DNA from: Candidatus Promineifilum breve
GTDB lineage: Bacteria; Chloroflexota; Anaerolineae; Promineifilales; Promineifilaceae
Length of the DNA stretch: 64,000 nucleotides
Reading direction: 5' to 3'
Assembly: GCF_900066015.1 (NCBI RefSeq)
Contig: NZ_LN890655.1
Location: 1,342,726-1,406,725, forward strand
Positions 15,932-23,478 of this stretch are shown one piece after another (the stretch's first letter is position 1; every line of letters starts with the position of its first letter). Both the position numbers and the translations under genes were made by a program. The notes beneath the pieces are model-generated. The model did not search any database. It had not been told where the DNA came from and worked only from the letters and a program-made list of their open reading frames with translations.

Positions 15932-17191
15932 ATGAAAAAACTCAATCGCGGCGTCGCCGTCGTCGGCGCGGGGATGAGCCGGTTCGGCTCGTTCCCGGAG
16001 AAGTCCACGCGCGACCTGTTCGTCGAAGCCTACCGGGAAATGCGCACGGCCGTCGACAAGGATTTCGACCCGGCCGACATCGAGGCCGTCTACATCGGCA
16101 ACTACAGCAGTGACCTGTTCGAGGGGCAGGGCCACACCGCGCCGATCATGGCCGACTGGGTGGGGCTGGCCCCGCGCGCGGCCACACGCATCGAGGACGC
16201 CTGTGCCAGCAGCGGCGTCGCCCTGCGCCAGGGCATCCTGGCCGTGGCCTCCGGGGCCTATGACGTGGTGCTCGTCGGCGGCATCGAGAAGATGAGTAAC
16301 CTGCCCATCAGCGGCGTCACCGACGCGCTGGCGACGGCCGGCGACGTGCTGTTCGAGATACCGGCCGGCTTCACCTTTCCCGGCTTCTATGCCGCCATCG
16401 CCACGGCCTATATGCACCGCTATGGCGCGTCGGCCGATGCCCTGCTGCGGGTGGGCATCAAGAACCACGAGAACGGCAAACTGAACCCCAAGGCCCAGTT
16501 CCAGGCGCGCATCGCCGACCTGATGGCCGGGCGCATCGCCAAGGCCCAACAGAAGGGGCTGCCCGTGCCCAGTTGGCAGACGGAGATGGACTTCCTCCAC
16601 GACGATGGAGCCAACCCGTATATCGCCTGGCCGCTGCGCCTGTTCGACTGCTCGCCGGTGACCGACGGCGCGTCGGCCGTGTTGCTCGTCGGCGAGGAAT
16701 TGGCCCGCCGCTTCAGCGATGACCCGCTGTACGTCATCGGCAGTGGCCAGGCCAGCGACGCCGCCGCCCTCCACGACCGGGCCGAGATGACCACGCTGCG
16801 CGCCGCGCGCGTGGCCGCCCAACAGGCTTACGAGATGGCCGGCGTGACGCCCGCCGACGTGAAGATCGCCGAAGTCCACGACTGCTTCACCATCGCCGAG
16901 ATCGTCGCCACCGAGGATTTGGGCTTCTTCGCGCCGGGCACGGGCCACGAGGCGGCCGAAGAGGGCCTCACCGCCCGCCACGGCCCCAAGCCGATCAACA
17001 CCTCCGGCGGCCTCAAGTCGAAGGGCCATCCCGTCGGCGCGTCGGGCGCGGGCCAGGCCGTCGAAGTCTGGAAGCAGATGCGCGGCCAGGCCGGCGAGCG
17101 GCAGGTGGAGCGCGACGTCGATATCGCCCTGACCCACAACGTCGGCGGCACGGGCCAGACGGCGGTGGTGCATATTTTTGAGCGGCGTTGA
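15932..17191 (+). CDS. Thiolase-family acyltransferase (SCP-x type)
   Basis: A 419-residue thiolase-fold enzyme. Catalytic Cys near 90 lies in DACASSG; the HDCFTIAE motif near 315 and KGHPVGASG near 365 supply the other active-site His and Gly-rich loop. This order is that of the SCP-x/acetyl-CoA acetyltransferase branch found in fatty-acid, sterol or archaeal-mevalonate pathways, where it pairs with a DUF35 OB-fold protein, as here (next gene, 80 bp downstream). It would cleave or form a beta-ketoacyl-CoA. ATG with GAGGGGTG upstream. No HMG-CoA synthase is in the window, so the pathway is open. Confidence 0.9.
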   Translation: MKKLNRGVAVVGAGMSRFGSFPEKSTRDLFVEAYREMRTAVDKDFDPADIEAVYIGNYSSDLFEGQGHTAPIMADWVGLAPRAATRIEDACASSGVALRQGILAVASGAYDVVLVGGIEKMSNLPISGVTDALATAGDVLFEIPAGFTFPGFYAAIATAYMHRYGASADALLRVGIKNHENGKLNPKAQFQARIADLMAGRIAKAQQKGLPVPSWQTEMDFLHDDGANPYIAWPLRLFDCSPVTDGASAVLLVGEELARRFSDDPLYVIGSGQASDAAALHDRAEMTTLRAARVAAQQAYEMAGVTPADVKIAEVHDCFTIAEIVATEDLGFFAPGTGHEAAEEGLTARHGPKPINTSGGLKSKGHPVGASGAGQAVEVWKQMRGQAGERQVERDVDIALTHNVGGTGQTAVVHIFERR

Positions 17192-17210
17192 TAGGGTAGT
17201 GTGCCGCAAC

Positions 17211-17256
17211 CAGTGGCCAGTGGCCAGTGGTCAGTGGTCTGTGGTCAGTGGTCAGT
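17211..17256 (+). repeat. Tandem heptad CAGTGGY array
   Basis: About six and a half 7-bp units (CAGTGGC, CAGTGGT, CTGTGGT) in the 80-bp gap between the thiolase and OB-fold genes. There is no inverted arm at this locus. Confidence 0.85.
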
Positions 17257-17271
17257 AAAGAGGGTTAAAAC

Positions 17272-17712
17272 ATGGCGGAGCAAATCCAGGCAGCCGAACG
17301 GCCATTCACGGCGGCGGCGTTTCAGACGTATATGAACGAGGGGCGGCTGATGGGGTCGCGCAACAAGGCCACGGGCGCGGTGTTTGTGCCGCCGCGGCCG
17401 ATCGATCCGGCCACCGGCGGCGAGGAGATGGAGTGGATGGCGCTATCCGGCCGGGGGACGCTGGCCGCCTTCACCTCGGTCTACATCGGCACGTCGGCCA
17501 TGATCGAAGCCGGCTACGACCGCCACAAGCCCTACGTGGCCGGGATTGTGGAACTGGCGGAAGGGCCGCGCATCAGCGCCCAGATCACCGGCGTGGACGG
17601 CACGCAGCCCGATCTGGCCTGGATCGGCCGGCCGGTGCGGGCGTCGTTCATCGAGCGCGGCGAGGGGGAGAAGCGGCGGGCTTATTTGGCGTTTGAATTT
17701 GAAAGCGCCTAG
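17272..17712 (+). CDS. DUF35 OB-fold protein lacking zinc-ribbon Cys
   Basis: A 146-residue partner of the thiolase. DUF35 proteins have an N-terminal rubredoxin-like zinc ribbon and a C-terminal OB fold and hold thiolases and acyl-CoA handling enzymes together. The OB part is clear (GRGTLAAFTSVYIG and KPYVAGIVELAEGPRI). Where the zinc ribbon should have C-x2-C pairs, the sequence is VPPRPIDPATGG with no Cys at all, so zinc is not bound. The TAG stop lies in the CTAG target site of the insertion sequence and was kept by target duplication. ATG start after the heptad array. Confidence 0.82.
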   Translation: MAEQIQAAERPFTAAAFQTYMNEGRLMGSRNKATGAVFVPPRPIDPATGGEEMEWMALSGRGTLAAFTSVYIGTSAMIEAGYDRHKPYVAGIVELAEGPRISAQITGVDGTQPDLAWIGRPVRASFIERGEGEKRRAYLAFEFESA

Positions 17713-18567
17713 AGCCTGTTATGAACTATAGGACACCAGAGTAACGACGCGATGAAGCATCAGGATAACAAAGGCCAGGTAATGCAGACCAGCCAGCGTA
17801 TCAGGCAGTCGTTCGTAGTCTCGGGCCAGACGACGGAAGCGAGCCGCCCAGCCGAAACTGCGTTCGACCACCCAGCGGCGCGGCAGCAGGACGAAGCCTT
17901 TCTTGGCTTCCGGCAGCTTAACGACCTCCAGGCGAATACCGTGGGCCAGGGCCACCTCAGCCGGCTCGTCACCGGTGTAACCCTGGTCGACAAAGACAAG
18001 CTCAACGGACTCCTCGGTGATAGCCTGAATCTGCTGTGCCAGTTGACCGACCTGGTCGCGGTCTTGTTGGTTGGCCGGGGTGACGTGCAAGGTCAACAGG
18101 TGTCCGAGCGTGTCCACCGCCATGTGAACCTTGCTGCCCTTGCGCCGTTTGGCCCCATCATAGCCGGCGCGTGCGCCACTCTCCGGCGTCGATTGCAACG
18201 TCCGACTATCCATAATCGCCGCCGTCGGCTGGCTCTTCCGGCCATCGGCCAGTCGCAGCAAAGCCCGCAGGTCATGGGCCATGCTCTCGAATACCCCGGC
18301 CTTCAACCAGCGCTGCGTTTGCTGGTAGACCACGGCCCACGGCGGCAGGTCGTTGGGCATCATGCGCCACGGCGCGCCGGCCCGGATGAGCCAACGCAGC
18401 CCATTGAAGACTTCCCGCAGGGCGTACTCGCGTTGCGGCGCGTCTTCGGTCATCAATGTCAGATACCCCACGGTAAAAGCCCACTCTTCATCGCTGACAT
18501 CACTGGGATATGCTTTCCGTGCCATTCGCCCAGCATATCCCAGCCTTACAAAAGTTCATAACAGGCT
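17713..18567. mobile_element. IS5-family insertion sequence, complete
   Basis: An 855-bp element with perfect 15-bp terminal inverted repeats (AGCCTGTTATGAACT at 17713-17727 and its complement at 18553-18567). A 4-bp CTAG duplication flanks it (17709-17712 and 18568-18571), matching the YTAR targets of IS5-type elements. One intact transposase gene fills it on the minus strand. Both ends and the frame are intact, so it looks recent and potentially active. Confidence 0.95.
17719..18525 (-). CDS. IS5-family DDE transposase
   Basis: A 268-residue single-frame transposase. The N-terminal DUF4096-type domain is at 1-85 (SDEEWAFTVGYL...LREVFNGLRWLIRAGAPWRMMP). DDE acidic residues sit in IMDSRTLQST (about 105), VFVDQGYTGD (about 190) and the C-terminal RRWVVERSFGW (E about 220). 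Length and the W-VERSFGW signature fit the IS1031/IS427 branch of IS5. Cut-and-paste of the flanking element is the expected role. ATG start, 42 bp inside the right end. Confidence 0.95.
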   Translation of the reverse strand: MARKAYPSDVSDEEWAFTVGYLTLMTEDAPQREYALREVFNGLRWLIRAGAPWRMMPNDLPPWAVVYQQTQRWLKAGVFESMAHDLRALLRLADGRKSQPTAAIMDSRTLQSTPESGARAGYDGAKRRKGSKVHMAVDTLGHLLTLHVTPANQQDRDQVGQLAQQIQAITEESVELVFVDQGYTGDEPAEVALAHGIRLEVVKLPEAKKGFVLLPRRWVVERSFGWAARFRRLARDYERLPDTLAGLHYLAFVILMLHRVVTLVSYSS

Positions 18568-18855
18568 CTAGGGGATCGAGACGATCTCCGCTTCCCATTC
18601 TACCTGCTCGACGATACGAACATGGCGCCGCATCTGCACATAAACCCGTTCACTCTGCGTGGGCAGGGGTGACGCGGCAGCCATCTCTTTATTCGCCTCG
18701 TTGAACTCCTGATCTTCGGCATCCAGAAAGACAAGGACAGCCTTGTCCGGCAGGTTGTCCAGAATCTCAGGATGGTCAAACACAAACTGGTTGAACTGCT
18801 CGCTGAGTTCCAATACTTTATCGGCGACTTCGGTGGGGGTTAAATTCGCTTCCAT
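18568..18855 (-). CDS. DUF5647-like small protein
   Basis: A 95-residue protein resembling the DUF5647 family: LSEQFNQFVFDHPEILDNLPDKAVLVFLDAEDQEFNEAN followed by YVQMRR, as far as I can judge by eye. Function unknown; members are small and often lie beside another small gene. It overlaps the upstream 96-residue gene by 16 bp, suggesting coupled translation. Its TAG stop is the CTA of the duplicated CTAG target, so the insertion sequence landed exactly at its end without damaging it. A toxin-antitoxin-like role is possible but unsupported by any catalytic motif. Confidence 0.65.
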   Translation of the reverse strand: MEANLTPTEVADKVLELSEQFNQFVFDHPEILDNLPDKAVLVFLDAEDQEFNEANKEMAAASPLPTQSERVYVQMRRHVRIVEQVEWEAEIVSIP

Positions 18856-19130
18856 TGTCTATACCGCTCTATGTAGAAACTATAGTTGACGCGCAAATCT
18901 CGAAGTGCGAAGTTGAAGGCATCTTCGTTGGATGCAAAGGCCATCGGCGGCGTCTTGATTTGGGTGCCATCGGGCCGAATGTCATCGCGATGGACAAACC
19001 GATGGGCATTGTCATAGCGTGTGACGGGCGTCCAAATATCCTCGAGATACACCTCTAGCTGGACGACAAAACGAAGGATGCGACCGCGCTCCTTCACATA
19101 CCGCACCCTTAAGGCAGCTTTATCAGGCAA
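18840..19130 (-). CDS. Small protein, DUF7718-like, paired with DUF5647
   Basis: A 96-residue basic protein: LRFVVQLEVYLEDIWTPVTRYDNAHRFVHRD, then a KTPPMAF loop and an amphipathic C-terminal helix (FNFALRDLRVNYSFYIERYRQW). It resembles the DUF7718 family, often found next to DUF5647 genes; this is recognised by pattern only. The beta-hairpin plus helix pattern recalls RelE-like folds but I see no catalytic set. Overlaps the following gene by 16 bp. ATG start, no strong ribosome site seen. Confidence 0.6.
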   Translation of the reverse strand: MPDKAALRVRYVKERGRILRFVVQLEVYLEDIWTPVTRYDNAHRFVHRDDIRPDGTQIKTPPMAFASNEDAFNFALRDLRVNYSFYIERYRQWKRI

Positions 19131-19344
19131 AGAGATGAATTATTCGCGCTGCTCCATTACGCAATCATACTAGCATGGTTCGCGGTTGTGTCAAAGAGGT
19201 AAATCAAAAAGCTACCGGCTTGTTGGAAGGCGCAATCATTCGCCAGTCGCTCAACTCTCACCTAAGCACGACAACCCAGCGGCCACACGATCTTTCCGCC
19301 TGGAAACTAGAAGACATCTATAACCGTTGACTATATTTTCGAGC

Positions 19345-21171
19345 CTAATACTCTCGTTCAGATAGTTGAACCTCTCCATCCGTGACAATAATATTCATCC
19401 CATTCCCAACACGAGCATAGGTATCGGCCGCCAACACAATAACCGGCGGCGCAACCCCATACATCTCCCGCGCCACGGCCGACCCCAACGCCAATATGGC
19501 GTCCGGCTCGGCCAGCAGGATGGCCGCCGGGGCCTTGCCCAGCCGCGCCGCCTCCAGCAGGATGCTACTGGCGCTGCTGCTGCCCTTGCCCACCGGCATG
19601 ACCAACACTTTGCCGGTCACGTTGGCCCCCCATTGCGGATGGCGCTGGTCGATGATGTCGCCCGTCGTTGGCTCCAGCCCGCCCCACAGGCTCAGCGGCG
19701 CGTCGAGCACCAGCGCGGGGCCGGTGGCATGACCAGACACGAGTGAGCGGGTGGCGAGTGGCGGGTGGCGAGTGGCGAGTTCGGAGCCGGTTTCCGATTG
19801 AACCACTGAATACGGCCCACTCTCCCCTGCCCCCCTGCCCCTCTGCTCCCCTGCCCCCCTGCCCCCCTGCTCCCCTGCTCCCTCACCCCCCTGCTCCCCT
19901 GCCCACAAAGAACCATCCCGCCACACCACCCCCGCCGCCCCCGACCGCACACACTCCTCCAGGCTGCCATAGACGACTTGCAAGCCGATGTTGCCGGGCG
20001 AATAGTGGGCGAATTTGCCGGAATTGGTCATCAGTACGCCGTCGCGGGCGCGCACGATGGGGGTGACGACGACGCAGGTATCGACGATGACCTGCGCCCC
20101 GGCCGCCCGCAGCCGCGCCAGCCAGCCGCGCTGCTGCAACGCCGCCAGCGCCAGCCGGTGGGTGCAGACAATGAACTCAACTTCCGGCCGCGGCGGGTAC
20201 TGCTCGATCAGCGGCAGCAGCCGGGCGAATTCATCCAGCGAGAAATGGGGGCTGCCCAACGCCACCACGTCGATCGGGCCGTCGGGCACGGTGGAGAGCA
20301 CGCCCAGCGTTGCCCGCAGATCGTCAAGGCTCACATCAATGATCGCTTCCGGGGCGCGCCCCTGAAACGCGGCATCGAGCGTCGGCGCTTCGGGCGTCAC
20401 GCCGGCGGCGTGGAACAACGCCACCCCGCCCGACGAGGCCGCCGCCGCGCCCAGCGCCTTGAGTTGATCCTCGGTCGTGTCCGGCCGCAGCCCTTGAATG
20501 ACCGGTATCTTCGTCCCCGTCCGCGCCCCCAGCCAATAGCCGAGCACCGGGAACAGGACGTCCTCGCCCAACAGGCGCTCAGGGATGTCGTGCAGGCGAA
20601 AGAGCAGTTGCCCGGCGCGGTTCTCGGCCCGGTGCAGGCCCACGTCCGGGGCGCGGCCGGTGATGGCGCAACAGATGTCGATGAAGTCGCCATAGCGGTT
20701 GGTGCGCGCCCCCAGCACGGAGTTGGCGAAGACGATCGCGTTGCTCTCGGCCCAGGCGATCTGCGCCCCCAGCGGCGGCCGGTGCAGGGCCTGATAGGGC
20801 GCGCAGGTGAACGTCGGCCGGCAGCCCATCGCCTCGTAGGCGCGCATCATGCGTGTCGCCCATTGGCCGACCTGCGCCGTGCCGCGAAACACCTCCGGGT
20901 GCAGCAGGTCCATCGCCCCCACGTTGAGCGTCGTGGGCACGGCCACCCGCCCCCCGCCGCCCGCCAGCCGCTCGGCGAACTCCAGCCCGGAGTAGCCATG
21001 ATAGAGGCAGCCGTCGATGTGGGCCGATTCGATGTCGAGCAGCCGTTCCGCGCCGTAGACGCCGGCCATCGTCACCAGAATGCGCATCGCCATCTGCGTC
21101 GCCGGCCCCATGTCGCCGGCCAGCATGGCCGCGTCGCGCTCGGTCAGTTGTAAGGTGGTTTGATTTGTCAT
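19345..21171 (-). CDS. Aconitase X (large+small domain fusion)
   Basis: A 608-residue AcnX. The catalytic large domain (1-415) begins LTERDAAMLAGDMGPA and has the conserved SAHIDGCLYHG, TCAPYQ, WAESNAIVFANSVLGARTNRYGD and TNSGKFAHY segments; the swivelling small domain (478-608) holds the PLSLWGGLEPTTGDIIDQ and MPVGKGSSSAS signatures. Characterised relatives dehydrate cis-3-hydroxy-L-proline (bacterial) or mevalonate 5-phosphate (archaeal); which applies here is not decided. The linker (about 418-477) is encoded by octad and heptad repeat DNA (AGEQGGRG repeats, then LATRHPP). Start ATG at 21171 overlaps the pentapeptide gene stop as ATGA, so translation is coupled. Confidence 0.9.
   Translation of the reverse strand: MTNQTTLQLTERDAAMLAGDMGPATQMAMRILVTMAGVYGAERLLDIESAHIDGCLYHGYSGLEFAERLAGGGGRVAVPTTLNVGAMDLLHPEVFRGTAQVGQWATRMMRAYEAMGCRPTFTCAPYQALHRPPLGAQIAWAESNAIVFANSVLGARTNRYGDFIDICCAITGRAPDVGLHRAENRAGQLLFRLHDIPERLLGEDVLFPVLGYWLGARTGTKIPVIQGLRPDTTEDQLKALGAAAASSGGVALFHAAGVTPEAPTLDAAFQGRAPEAIIDVSLDDLRATLGVLSTVPDGPIDVVALGSPHFSLDEFARLLPLIEQYPPRPEVEFIVCTHRLALAALQQRGWLARLRAAGAQVIVDTCVVVTPIVRARDGVLMTNSGKFAHYSPGNIGLQVVYGSLEECVRSGAAGVVWRDGSLWAGEQGGEGAGEQGGRGAGEQRGRGAGESGPYSVVQSETGSELATRHPPLATRSLVSGHATGPALVLDAPLSLWGGLEPTTGDIIDQRHPQWGANVTGKVLVMPVGKGSSSASSILLEAARLGKAPAAILLAEPDAILALGSAVAREMYGVAPPVIVLAADTYARVGNGMNIIVTDGEVQLSEREY
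19741..19910. repeat. Heptad and octad repeats inside aconitase X
   Basis: Heptads GAGTGGC/GGGTGGC at about 19749-19780 and octads GCCCCCCT/GCTCCCCT at about 19823-19910 lie in frame in the linker of the gene. They match the intergenic repeats at 5965, 32241, 55930 (heptads) and 7413 (octads). Confidence 0.88.
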
Positions 21172-21968
21172 GGGTGATGCCGCCGTCCCAGCCCGCGCAA
21201 CAGGCGCACCCGCAGCGAATGATCGGCCGGCAGTTGCGCCCCGGCCAGTGACCCGGCGTTTGCCAGTTGCTCGCTGGTGATGGTCGTCTGCCGGAGATCG
21301 ACGTTGCTGAAATCGGCATAGTGGACGTTGGCCCCGGTCAGGTCGGCCTCCCACAGGATGGCCCCGGCGCATTTGGCGCGGCTCAGGTCGGCGCCGACGA
21401 GATTGGCTTCCTGGAGGATGGCCTTCTCAAGGTTAGTGCCCCACAGCAGCGCCTCGCTCAGATTGGCATTGCTGAGGACGGCACGGCGGAAATCGGCATC
21501 GCTGAGGCGCGCGCCGCGCAGGTCGGCCTCGGTCAGGTTCGCCAGTCGCAGGTCGGCCGAGCGCATGTCCACCCACAGCAGCATGGCCCGGCGCATATCG
21601 GCCTCGCGCAGTATGGCCCGCTCCAGCCGGGCCTGACGCAGATCGGCGGCGGTCAGATTGGCCCCGTTCAGGCAGGCGCGGGTCAGATTGACGCCGGGCA
21701 TGACCGCCCGGTTCAGGTTGGCCCCACTGAGATCGACGTCGGCCAGGTTCGCGCCGCGCAGCACGACGCCCGCCAGGTCGAAACCGACCAGCGACAGGCC
21801 CGACAGATTCAGATTGGAGAGGTCCTTGCTCCGGCCCAAAAGCTCGAGAACTTCCGCGCGCGTCAAGCGACCTCCGTCCCCTTCCCGGTTCGCCTCCACG
21901 ATGCTTCCCGCGGCCGGCGCGTCCCCATGACCAGACAGACACGGATGGATGGCGCTGGCCTGGGGCAA
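21168..21968 (-). CDS. Pentapeptide-repeat protein
   Basis: A 266-residue protein whose middle (about 50-235) is a run of roughly thirty A(D/N)LxX pentapeptides (for example LRGANLADVDLSGANL and ADLRLANLTEADLRGA). These form a right-handed quadrilateral beta-helix. Function of most members is unknown; some shield DNA gyrase. No signal peptide. A basic tail (RVRLLRGLGRRHHP) follows. The TTG at 21968 gives the longest frame; a GTG at 21899 with GGGA upstream may be the real start, since residues 1-23 lack conservation. Overlaps aconitase X by 4 bp. Confidence 0.85.
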   Translation of the reverse strand: MPQASAIHPCLSGHGDAPAAGSIVEANREGDGGRLTRAEVLELLGRSKDLSNLNLSGLSLVGFDLAGVVLRGANLADVDLSGANLNRAVMPGVNLTRACLNGANLTAADLRQARLERAILREADMRRAMLLWVDMRSADLRLANLTEADLRGARLSDADFRRAVLSNANLSEALLWGTNLEKAILQEANLVGADLSRAKCAGAILWEADLTGANVHYADFSNVDLRQTTITSEQLANAGSLAGAQLPADHSLRVRLLRGLGRRHHP

Positions 21969-22016
21969 GAATAGCTTATTTTGCCGGGGTTGTCATTGTT
22001 AAGGAGGGAAAGGCCA

Positions 22017-23462
22017 CTAGAAGCGCCCCTTCAGCGCGGCCCGCGCCGCGTAATAGCCGCACATGCCGTGCACGCCGCCGCCGGGCGGGGTGGCCGCCGA
22101 GCAGATGAACAGGCGCGGGTTGGGCGTGGTGTAGGGGTTGATCCGGGCCACGGGCCGGGTGAAAAGCTGCCGCCAATCCTGCACGCCGCTGTTGATGTCG
22201 CCGCCGGGGTAATTGGGGTTATAAGCCTGGTACTCGACGGCGTTGATCGTGTGGCGGCCGATGATGCAATCGCCGAAACCGGACGCGTGGCGCTCGATCT
22301 GGGCCTCAATGGCCGCGGTCATATCGACTGTCGAACCGTTGGGCACGTGGCAATAGGCCCAGGCCACGTGGCCCGGCAGACCGGGGCCCGCCTGCCCCTG
22401 TGGCGCGCGTTCCGGGTCGAACACGCTGGGCTGGGCGAACAAAATGTAGGGCGGGTTGGCAACCCGCCCGTCCCAAATAGCCCGTTCGCCGGCCGCGATT
22501 TCCGCCAACGTCCCGCCGATGTGAAGTGTCCCCGCCCGCCGCGCCAGCGGGTCGCGCCAGGGAACCGGCTCCGACAAAGCCCAATCGACCTTGAAGACGC
22601 CCTGACCATAGCGGTAGCCGGCCAGCCGGTTGCGGTAGCCGCCGGGCAGTTCGTCGCCGGCAATAGTCAGTAGATCGCGCACGGTCACGTCGAACAGGAC
22701 GGCCCGCGCCGGGGGGATGTCGCTCATCGAACGCACCCAGACGCCGGTCTGAATCTCGCCGCCCAGCGCGCGCAGATAGGCGGCCAGCGCCGTGGCGATA
22801 CTCTGCGAGCCACCACGAGCGAACGGCCAGCCGATGGCATGGGCCAACATGCCCAGCATCAGGCCGCCGGCGGCCGTGGTCACCTTCTCCAGCGGGATGG
22901 TGATGTGGGCGGCCATGCCGGCGAAGAGCGCCCGCGCCTCTTCGGTCTCAAACGTGCCCCTGGCCAGCCTGGTCGCCGGCTGGATGGCCCGCAGGCCAAA
23001 GCGGGCCATGAGCAGCGGCCGGCGCGGCAGCCCCAGCGGCCCCAGAAATTCGTCCAGCAGCCCGCGCCACTCTTTGACAATCGGCGCGAAGAGGCGGCGG
23101 TAGGCGTCGCCGTCGCGCCCCAGCCCGGCGGCCGTCTCGTCGATGGATTGATGCAGGGCCACGCCGCGGTCGTCCATCATATGCACCAGCGGCAAATCGG
23201 GAAACACCCACTGCAACCCATGATCGCGCAACGGTATATCGCGGAAGAAGGGGGAGCCGACGCCCAGCGGATGGACGGCCGAACACACGTCGTGGCGATA
23301 ACCGGGCAGCGTGTACTCCAGCGTGCGCATCCCGCCGCCGATGGTGTCCTTGCCCTCCAGCACCAGCACCGACCGCCCGGCCTGGGCCAGCGTGACCGCC
23401 GCCGCCAGCCCATTGGGGCCTGAGCCAACAATTACCGCGTCATACTGCGTCGTTTTGCTCAT
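22017..23462 (-). CDS. CrtI/phytoene dehydrogenase-like FAD oxidoreductase
   Basis: A 481-residue flavoprotein of the phytoene-desaturase-like branch. The N-terminal dinucleotide fold is YDAVIVGSGPNGLAAAVTLAQAG (about 8-30) with LVLEGKDTIGGGMRT after it; the C-terminal FAD motif GGGVHGMCGYYAAR is at about 460. Central RAVLFDVTVRDLL and the family's RAPQGQ segment are present. Substrate unknown, since no carotenoid genes lie nearby. The ATG at 23462 begins just before the FAD motif; an upstream in-frame start adds unrelated residues. Codons for GRVANPPYI (about 328-340) coincide with a palindromic intergenic-type repeat. Confidence 0.88.
   Translation of the reverse strand: MSKTTQYDAVIVGSGPNGLAAAVTLAQAGRSVLVLEGKDTIGGGMRTLEYTLPGYRHDVCSAVHPLGVGSPFFRDIPLRDHGLQWVFPDLPLVHMMDDRGVALHQSIDETAAGLGRDGDAYRRLFAPIVKEWRGLLDEFLGPLGLPRRPLLMARFGLRAIQPATRLARGTFETEEARALFAGMAAHITIPLEKVTTAAGGLMLGMLAHAIGWPFARGGSQSIATALAAYLRALGGEIQTGVWVRSMSDIPPARAVLFDVTVRDLLTIAGDELPGGYRNRLAGYRYGQGVFKVDWALSEPVPWRDPLARRAGTLHIGGTLAEIAAGERAIWDGRVANPPYILFAQPSVFDPERAPQGQAGPGLPGHVAWAYCHVPNGSTVDMTAAIEAQIERHASGFGDCIIGRHTINAVEYQAYNPNYPGGDINSGVQDWRQLFTRPVARINPYTTPNPRLFICSAATPPGGGVHGMCGYYAARAALKGRF
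22443..22478. repeat. GGGCGGGTTGCCAACCCGCCC palindrome within a gene
   Basis: On the minus strand this segment matches the 45-bp tandem units at 33003-33117 over 28 consecutive bases. The core is a 10-bp stem around one base. It is read in frame as part of the CrtI-like enzyme. Confidence 0.88.
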
Positions 23463-23478
23463 CGGCGTCAACGTTCTC

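Noticed and set aside
19131-19344. Gap between the DUF7718-like gene and aconitase X
   Set aside because: No repeat, RNA or gene recognised; reported as empty.
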